A stretch of DNA of 64,000 bases from Opeltia flavorubescens (lineage: Eukaryota > Ascomycota > Lecanoromycetes > Teloschistales > Teloschistaceae). The notes under the pieces are model-generated. The model searched no databases, had not been told where the DNA came from, and worked only from the letters and a program-made list of their open reading frames with translations. The translations under genes were made by a program, and so were the position numbers. The stretch lies in contig KE546968.1 in NCBI GenBank assembly GCA_000442125.1, positions 523,932 through 587,931 of the forward strand, in the 5' to 3' direction. Each line of letters starts with the position of its first letter. Position 1 is the first letter of the stretch. Positions 57,481 to 64,000 of this stretch are shown here, in pieces.

Positions 57481-59840
57481 ATGAGCCTCCCGGTCCGGCC
57501 GCACGATATTATCGAGATCATGGACGATAGCGATGATGATCAGGACGTTCACCTTGAGGATTTTATGACGAACGAGGAGCTAAACAATGTCTTACACGGC
57601 CCGATTGCTGGCACTGCTAGCTTAAATAATTTAGGACCTGAGGACCTTCGTGGTCCGTCTCTGACAGCTGTTGTTCCACCACCCCCCATGCCAACGTACG
57701 AGCAGTGTCTACGTGACGTCCTAGATGTCTTCCCTGACATCTCGCACGAGCATGTCAAGAAACTTTACGATGGCCGGGACCAGCTTGAAAACATAGCACC
57801 TGGTGTTGCTGACTCTGAAACCCTGATCTCGCGGATCTTGGATGGAGGAGGATACCCAAGGGAGCGAGATCGATTGAATGAGCTCAAGCGTAAGCGTTTG
57901 TCAGAGCCAGATGAGGATGAGGAGAGAGCTATTGAATGGAAAAATGCCGAGCGCACTGCTGGGGAGTCATTCTATTCTATGCATGCGTAAGTCCAGCAAG
58001 CCTGATCCAACACCTTGATAGTGCCAATACCTCTTTCTGTGACAGCGAACCATTCATATGTTCAAGGAACGAATGACAGTTGTACTTGCAGTCGTATAAT
58101 GATTGACTGTGTGCATGTTTCTCTATCGTACATCATGACTAACGTGAGGAACGCAGACGTAACCTCCTCCAGGAAGATTTTCTAGACATACCACGCAAAT
58201 ACATCGATCTTAAATTCAAAGAATCAGGCCATCTGTATGCGACCTATCTTGCGCTTGGTTCTGCCGAGGATACCTACGAGACCAGTGTACCAAGACCATA
58301 CGTACAGCTAAAAAAGACACGGAGACCCAGCACCATCGAGCCTTTCACGCGGGACGAGATGAGCCCCCTAGGGAATGCTTTTCGGAAGTTAAAGGAGGAA
58401 CTAGAAGCCGCGAGGGCCCAGCGAACAAAACTACAGACACAACGCCAGGCCCAGAAAGCTGCCGAAGAAGCTGAAGCATCAGAAGAGAAACGCCTCCGAG
58501 ACAGCGGCCAAGTCATGGAATGTGCTTGTTGTTTCAGTGATGACATTCCTATTAATAAGATCACTTTTTGCAGCGCTTATGAGCCTCACTCCTTTTGCTT
58601 CGAATGCGCCGCTACAAACGCGAACACGCAAATCGGATATTCCCGCTATGCTCTGACCTGCATGGATAGCAGTGGCTGCAAGGAGCCTTTCAGCCGTCAA
58701 GAACGAGCACGCTTCCTCGACGAGAAAACTATAGAGAAGCTCGAACGCCTTCAACAGCAAACGGAGCTCCGTGAAGCCGATCTGGCAAACCTTGAAAGCT
58801 GCCCGTTCTGCGACTTCGCTGCCATCTGTCCACCCATCGAAGTCGACAAAGAATTTCGCTGCAGCAATCCGGGGTGCGAGAAAGTTAGCTGCCGCAAATG
58901 CAGAAACGTCACCCATATTCCCCTCAGCTGCGAGGAATTCAAGAAAGAGAACGGGGTGAGTGAGCGACATCAGATCGAGGAAGCCCGCACCAAGGCTGTC
59001 CTTCGGACGTGTCCAAAATGTAAATCCGCCATCTACAAGGACGGTGGCTGCAACAAGATTATGTGTTCCTGTGGCGGGGCGGTTTGTGATTACTGCGGAA
59101 AGGACATTACAAAAGAAAAATACAATCATTTCAAAGACGGCCCTACATCGACCGGTATCCCAGGCCTAAGAGGCAAGTGTCCCACGCACGACAATGACTA
59201 TGAACGCAATCAGCAGAATATGGAGAAAGCAGAGCAGGAAGCCATGGCGAAGGTACGGAAGGAGAATCCCGATCTCAGTGAAGACGACTTGCGCATCAAG
59301 TTCAGAGAAAATGTCAAGACTCCTCCCAGAGCGACAAGACCTCACAATTATCACCAGGATTTCCTGGACCAAGCAATGAGGATGCGTAGACTTGCTTTTG
59401 CCGATCCTGCATTGCAACCTGGCAATGCTGGACATGGTCTTGCCCATTATCAGGTCCCCGATCAGGCAGGCCCACCAGGGCTTCTATTCCCATTCGTCCC
59501 GCCAGAATATCCCATCCATGCCGATCCCCGTGCTCGAGGTCTACCTCCACCGGTCAGGCCTGCACATCGATATGGAGATCTTGCTCCTCTTCCACCGAAT
59601 CCCCCTCCTGCGGCTCTCGATAACCTACAGATGCGAAGAAACTTGATGCGCGAGCAGGCATATAATTTGAACTTCCATCAGCAGTACGACTTTGAGCAAT
59701 TAGCAAGGGATGCGGGTGTATTACCTCATCTACCACGTAGGGAGGTGGCGGAGATGGGGCGAATGAGACGAATAGGGGAAAATCTGGGACCGAGGAATCG
59801 CAATGACGGGTTGNGAGGGCGACGACGAGAACACAATTAG
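57481..59840 (+). CDS. RBR E3 ubiquitin ligase, RNF216/TRIAD3-like
   Basis: RBR ligases pass ubiquitin through a cysteine thioester in RING2. Exon 1 is 57481-57986 and exon 2 is 58157-59840, with a 170-nt intron that has a TGACTAAC branch point; the product is 729 residues. RING1 starts near residue 290 (ECACCFSDDIPINKITFC). The IBR is near 380 (SCPFCDFAAICPP, FRCSNPGCEKVSCRKC). RING2 is near 453 (TCPKCKSAIYKDGGCNKIMC followed by SCGGAVCDYC). The catalytic cysteine is the one in NKIMC, and the C-x-C-G spacing after it matches RNF216 more than Parkin or HHARI. A Lys/Glu/Ala-rich coiled coil precedes RING1 (about 235-285), and the C-terminal 150 residues are Pro/Arg-rich. The start may be the second ATG (MDDSDDD). 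One N at 59814 makes one residue near the C-terminus uncertain. Confidence 0.9.
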
Positions 59841-60394
59841 ATGATATGATTATGACAGCAGGCCGCGGCGTTCTTTACGGCGGGCATTGGGGAAAGAGAT
59901 ACCCCCCGGCGGCGAACAAACGGTGTTATTTTCCGGAAAGCATGCTTGATTGAAAAAGGCGAATGGAATTGATTTGCGAAATATCATATGGATAGCTTAT
60001 TAGAGGCCTTCTTGTTTAGAGGGTGGAGTTTCAGTCTTCATTTTGCACTACATGCAGCTCATGTTATTCAGATTTTTCAGTATCAAGAAAGTTATAATGC
60101 AGAATAGACATAGGAAACAATAGATTTGGTATCACATCCTCGCAGAATTATTGAGTTCCCCCAACGCCTTTGGTGTTTGATGCTCAGTTCCATTTCCGCA
60201 AGAGCACCCACAATGCAAAGCACCGCCCCCATTCCCTTCCTCCCTCTCAATATCCAGAAGAGGGAATTTCATCATCAAAAATCCCAAGCTCCCTTTCCAT
60301 TTCCCCATCATCCTCGCATAACCACTAGAAACCCCATGATCAAAATTACAAGAGCAGACAGACACTTCCCTTCCCTCCACCACCTCTTCCAAAA
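59841..60394. other. Convergent intergenic region
   Basis: 554 bp between the stops of the RBR ligase and the polymerase delta subunit gene. It contains AT-rich and CT-rich stretches and no recognised gene. Confidence 0.4.
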
Positions 60395-61185
60395 TTAACC
60401 AAGAACACTAAACGCCTTCTGAACATTCCCTGCCTCCCCTGCCTCATCCTTCTTCTCCTTCATCAGCACAGCCAAAACCTCAATCGGCGGCTCCATTCCC
60501 AATCCTTTGGCTCGCTTCCAACGTCTCTCACGTGGAATCCCAATACATGGTCCAAACTGCGACGAGAGATCGAAATGCTGGAGGATCTTTTCATGAGTGG
60601 ACATGTCTCGCTGGTGGACTATATCATCACATTCGTTAGTAAACACGTCTTAATAAAGCTTGAATAACAGGAACAAAGTATGTAGTAACAACAAAGCAGC
60701 AGAAAGAAAGAAAGAAAAAAATTCAAATCTCACGAACCTCTAGGAGATTTCCTCTCCGCCTCCTTCGCATTCCAATACCTCTTCACCGCCGCATCCGAGA
60801 CTTTATTCGCCCGTTCCTCATCTTTATCCACTTCTCTCACTTCTTTTTCTTCCTTCTTACGTACGGCAAGAGCCGCCGCTGCCTTTCCCTCCGCAAGGGC
60901 GGGATCTTCGTCCTTGACGGCAGCAGTTTCTCCTTCTTGTTTACTCTCCTCTTCTTTCAACCCATCTTCTTCTTGTTTCGTAGCGACGACTTTTTCATCA
61001 ACGACTTTCGCAACATCTTTGACTTGTTGATCTGAAGAAGAAGGTTTTGATGCTTTCTTATTCGGCGGTTGTAGTAATGATGGTTTCGTAATCTTATTAT
61101 TTCGTCCGAAAGCAAGCGTGCTCTGTGGAGCAGCAGCGCGAGTATTGGTTGATCCAGCGGGTCTCCCTCGGCGCCCAGGAGCCAT
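60395..61185 (-). CDS. DNA polymerase delta subunit 4 (POLD4/Cdm1)
   Basis: POLD4 (S. pombe Cdm1) is the small accessory subunit that stabilises DNA polymerase delta. Minus-strand exons are 61185-60738 and 60618-60395. The 119-nt intron has a TTTACTAACG branch point, and the product has 223 residues. The conserved C-terminus is formed across the join: SPRVHQRDMSTHEKILQHFD, then LSSQFGPCIGIPRERRWKRA and KGLGMEPPIEVLAVL. The N-terminus carries an AT-hook-like RRGRPAG (residues 5-11) and a PIP-like QSTLAFGR (Q21), a plausible PCNA contact. Between them and the conserved part is a long Lys/Glu/Ala-rich low-complexity linker. Assignment rests on the C-terminal motif. Confidence 0.9.
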
Positions 61186-61562
61186 TGTGTCAAAATTGTT
61201 TGAGAGTAGATATTGTGGTTAAGTATGCATGCCGAGATATCACATTGAAGAATACAGATCTGCATTCATTTGAGGTTCTTGATTGATTCTGTACAAGGTA
61301 AGTGTTGATGACGTAATACGTTGCACCAGGCAACAGTAAGGGCGGGACGTTGATCAATTCAGGGGTGAAAAGCAGACCTGGAAAAGAAGAAGTAAAAATC
61401 ACGTCGCTTAGTAATGATCATCTGTGTAATCAATGAGTTTACTCGACATAATATAAGACTCAGGTATCAAGCGCTTCTAGGGGTATAGCCCAACTCCCAG
61501 CAATGCAACGTAAACCCCCATCTTAGGACTCCTGGCAACATCTACCATGACCGTAGCCCAAG
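61186..61562. other. Region between POLD4 start and phospholipase stop
   Basis: 377 bp, both genes on the minus strand. It should contain the POLD4 promoter and the 3' region of the phospholipase gene. No feature is recognised. Confidence 0.4.
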
Positions 61563-64000
61563 CTACTTCTTTCCCCAAACTTTCTTTGCAGCTCTCACCG
61601 CTGGTACAACTGATCCTTTCCCCTGCTTTCTCCCAATCTCAATTACGAGAAACCTTACAAAATCATGCAGGACCCAATAGCTGCTATGTGCGCTGAGCAT
61701 GTTCAGGTATTGGATCTCCAACGGTCCACCTCCTGAATGAAGCGTGTAATCAATTTGCCCATTGTCGTTGAGTAGAAGCATGCGCTTCTCTGCCAATTCT
61801 TCCTGCGTGAAGTCGTGTGTCTCCATCTCCACCGTTGTAGGTAATCTGTTCATTCGAGGACGTGACGGCATATCCAGATTGCTAGGAAGCAGTGGCACGG
61901 TGGGTGCGATAGGTTTGCTTCGAAATGCAGAGCTTAGATATTGAGCCCATGTGGTCGTAGCACTCGGTACACGTGCTGGCTGGAGCGCGTACGCATAATC
62001 CACGTCTACACACGCATTTAGCCGGTACGCGATTGGATCATTGTAGTGCAGAATATTGTAGAGGTTGTCAACTGCAAGACATCCATAGGTACCCGCTTCA
62101 CCGGCCACACCAGGACTGCTATCTTCCTCGTCGGCTTCTGGTTTGTTCCTATCTCGGCGTGGCAATAAGGGTGCCTTGTTGAGCAGCAAGAAGAAGCCGG
62201 CGGGACTACCACAGAAGAAGAGGCTTTTGGTATCAAACTCAAAGATATCATTATGGGGTCTGCCATTTGTAAGATCAAGCTTGGGTAATCGCGTTGGCTG
62301 CTTGCTTAGGATGTCCAGTGCCATGACACTTCCAAGCGAATGGGCAATCAGATGGACTCTACCACTCTCCTCAAACCCAGGGTTGTTCTTGCACCATAAA
62401 CGATAGACCCGATTAGCCTCCCGGATGACAGCTTCAATCATCCTGGGTTTGTGATGCGAAAGATAGTAGGGAATGTCAAGCATCACATCGCTGATCAAAT
62501 TACGGACCGCTGGCAAGGATTCAGCAGTGATATCTTTCAGCGTGTATTCATTCTTGGAAGACACCCCGTCCTTTTGATTCGGATTCGGTCGTGGACCACC
62601 TTCCTCGAATTTAAGGGTTGATCGCCAGTTGATAGGGAGCACCATGATACCACCAAGATCTTGTCTCAGCCACGGTCTGACTGACTCAGACTCCAACTCG
62701 ACATTAATTTGGCGACGGAAGGCATTGATGGCATGGGTAAAGTGGAAGCTCTCTACCCGTTCCGAGAGCTTTTGCCCGATTCCATGAATTACTAGCACCA
62801 AGTCCGTCGGCTTTGAACGCTCATCAGCCGACATACACGCCACACATGATTTTAGTATGTCCTGTGGAAACGATGGAACACGAGAAGGGGCGGAGTTCGC
62901 TCCCAATGTGTTATCTTGAGCTTTCTCAGCGGCAACTCCACTTTTCTTGGATGGAGGATGGAGCTTTTCCCAAACCTTGTAGTCGAAGCCACGGACAACA
63001 ACATCACCTATGGCCCGTCCTTTGCGAATAGGTCCGAGAGGTTTTCGGCCTCGGGCAGCAGATGGCAGTTGATTAGGCCTTAGAATTTGTGCATCTTTTG
63101 CATTTACATATATGACACTGCATCTGGCATATTTTTTCTCGATGGCATCCTTAAGATCCTCCAATGTTCCAGCAGCCCTATTCTCTGGTCTACTTGCTTG
63201 TTTGATGGCCTTCTTGCGAGCCCTTTCGTCCCGATCAAGCTTATCGGACGCCGTAGCAAGCAGAGAAGCTTTATTCTTAGCTGTTGCTGGTCTGCTATCA
63301 TCTTTATGGATCTCCAAATCAGGCCATAGGCGATGAACGACCTTTGTTTCGGCCTCAGCACCAATTTCAAGGCAGCTGTTTAGCTCGTCGGTGTACGTTT
63401 GCGTCCAGGGTTGCATATACTCATAGCCTTCTTCAAGCTGGTTGGCTACGTCCGGTGGCACAGGAAGCATAGAATTTTTATAGAACCATGTACCACGTAC
63501 GACCGATGAGATGTCATGAACAGGATCCCAATATATGGGACCCATTTTCAAGTCTGGAATCTCAACTAAATGAAGACGTGATACGCCAACCGGGACTGTG
63601 ATCTGCTCAGCGGCCTTATGCGAGTGAGAAGTACGTCGTTCGGACTTGGCAGCTTTTGATCGATGGATTAGAGATCCGAAATCAGAGTCTGTTTCTGGCT
63701 GACCCGAGTCATCTTCTTCAACTTGCCCTTCTGATAGGCCTTTCTGTGCACTTTGAGGTCCAATGTCTTCGCTAGCTGTAGCGGTGCCATCTGTTTGAGC
63801 TTCGTTCTTGGGAGGGTTGCGAAGGCGTGATCGAGATCGTAAGCGACTAGCTGCTCGAAGAAAGGGTGTGCCGGTAGTATCTCGCTCTGATGGACTCGAG
63901 CCGTACGGCGCATCGTTGGATGGACGCTTGAAATGACGGGAAAACCTTCCAATCGGTGGGCTTTGACCACTTTCTTCATCCCTTCCTTCCTCTCCCTGCC
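61563..64000 (-). CDS. DDHD-domain phospholipase A1-like, C-terminal part (runs off right edge)
   Basis: DDHD proteins hydrolyse phosphatidic acid and related phospholipids; yeast DDL1 is the mitochondrial relative. The frame is open from the stop at 61563 through the right edge, at least 812 codons, so the true start lies outside. The first ATG-like point at 63551 is a TTG inside the frame and not a start. The basic, Ser/Arg-rich N-terminal part has TPFLRAASRLRSRSRLRN. Next comes GPIYWDPVHDISSVVRGTWFYK. LVLVIHGIGQKLSERVESF precedes the nucleophile region LIAHSLGSVMALDIL (Ser of AHSLG). Then follow LFFCGSPAGFFLLL and NILHYNDPIAYRLN, and the end has HSSYWVLHDFVRFL. The conserved Asp and His residues that name the domain appear to be present. 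No break was seen. Confidence 0.9.
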   Translation of the reverse strand, partial: QGEEGRDEESGQSPPIGRFSRHFKRPSNDAPYGSSPSERDTTGTPFLRAASRLRSRSRLRNPPKNEAQTDGTATASEDIGPQSAQKGLSEGQVEEDDSGQPETDSDFGSLIHRSKAAKSERRTSHSHKAAEQITVPVGVSRLHLVEIPDLKMGPIYWDPVHDISSVVRGTWFYKNSMLPVPPDVANQLEEGYEYMQPWTQTYTDELNSCLEIGAEAETKVVHRLWPDLEIHKDDSRPATAKNKASLLATASDKLDRDERARKKAIKQASRPENRAAGTLEDLKDAIEKKYARCSVIYVNAKDAQILRPNQLPSAARGRKPLGPIRKGRAIGDVVVRGFDYKVWEKLHPPSKKSGVAAEKAQDNTLGANSAPSRVPSFPQDILKSCVACMSADERSKPTDLVLVIHGIGQKLSERVESFHFTHAINAFRRQINVELESESVRPWLRQDLGGIMVLPINWRSTLKFEEGGPRPNPNQKDGVSSKNEYTLKDITAESLPAVRNLISDVMLDIPYYLSHHKPRMIEAVIREANRVYRLWCKNNPGFEESGRVHLIAHSLGSVMALDILSKQPTRLPKLDLTNGRPHNDIFEFDTKSLFFCGSPAGFFLLLNKAPLLPRRDRNKPEADEEDSSPGVAGEAGTYGCLAVDNLYNILHYNDPIAYRLNACVDVDYAYALQPARVPSATTTWAQYLSSAFRSKPIAPTVPLLPSNLDMPSRPRMNRLPTTVEMETHDFTQEELAEKRMLLLNDNGQIDYTLHSGGGPLEIQYLNMLSAHSSYWVLHDFVRFLVIEIGRKQGKGSVVPAVRAAKKVWGKK

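Noticed and set aside
63549-63551. Start of the DDHD phospholipase at 63551
   Set aside because: The codon there is TTG and the same frame stays open for another 449 bases to the window edge with protein-like content, so the start lies outside.
1-64000. CRISPR array, operon or bacterial-type system
   Set aside because: No regular spacer-repeat array is present, and introns and gene families show a fungal nuclear genome.

Overview
The window looks like nuclear DNA of a filamentous ascomycete (Pezizomycotina, perhaps Leotiomycetes; class is inferred). Genes carry short GT-AG introns, mostly 42-65 nt, with CTAAC/CTGAT-type branch points. The set includes a fungal Dicer-like 1, a Bud3-type RhoGEF and a Zn2Cys6 factor, and there is a block with clear signs of repeat-induced point mutation (RIP). 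Gene models were made by joining reading frames by eye at splice sites that keep frame and match known families.

Region 1 (1-1206): the 5' part of a Dicer-like gene (dcl1) on the minus strand, running off the left edge. Region 2 (about 1762-15030): a 13 kb AT-rich, RIP-mutated island. It holds a fossil Ty3-like (chromovirus) LTR element at 2845-12115 with two 291-bp LTRs, inside older AT-rich sequence. The island is framed by a perfect 19-bp inverted repeat (1762-1780 and 15012-15030).

Region 3 (15371-23991): TAP42-like PP2A regulator, FAD synthase, DEAD-box helicase DBP4, a DNAJC8/Spf31-like J protein and a Zn2Cys6 transcription factor. A 2.8 kb stretch without recognised genes follows. Region 4 (26811-29696): nucleoporin NUP49 and polyadenylation factor FIP1, divergent. 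A 3.35 kb non-coding stretch leads to an unrecognised 841-residue protein (33048-35747). Region 5 (36748-42977): HAD phosphatase, TTC1-like TPR protein, XAP5/FAM50 protein and a HEI10-like meiotic RING protein. After another gene-poor 2 kb come ALG2 (44984-46447) and a long BUD3-like gene (47264-51969). Region 6 (52649-64000): a small secreted cysteine-containing protein, DCC1, a LYC1-like acetyltransferase, a small uncertain ORF, an RNF216-type RBR ubiquitin ligase, DNA polymerase delta subunit 4, and a DDHD phospholipase running off the right edge.

Most genes are single-copy housekeeping functions: RNA processing, nuclear transport, replication and cohesion (DCC1, POLD4), meiosis, glycosylation and polarity. 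They are packed as divergent and convergent pairs, and no biosynthetic cluster or operon-like system is visible. The least ordinary items are the RIP island next to the Dicer gene, a frame-preserving intron inside the zinc cluster of the transcription factor, the unrecognised 841-residue protein, and three gene-poor intervals.
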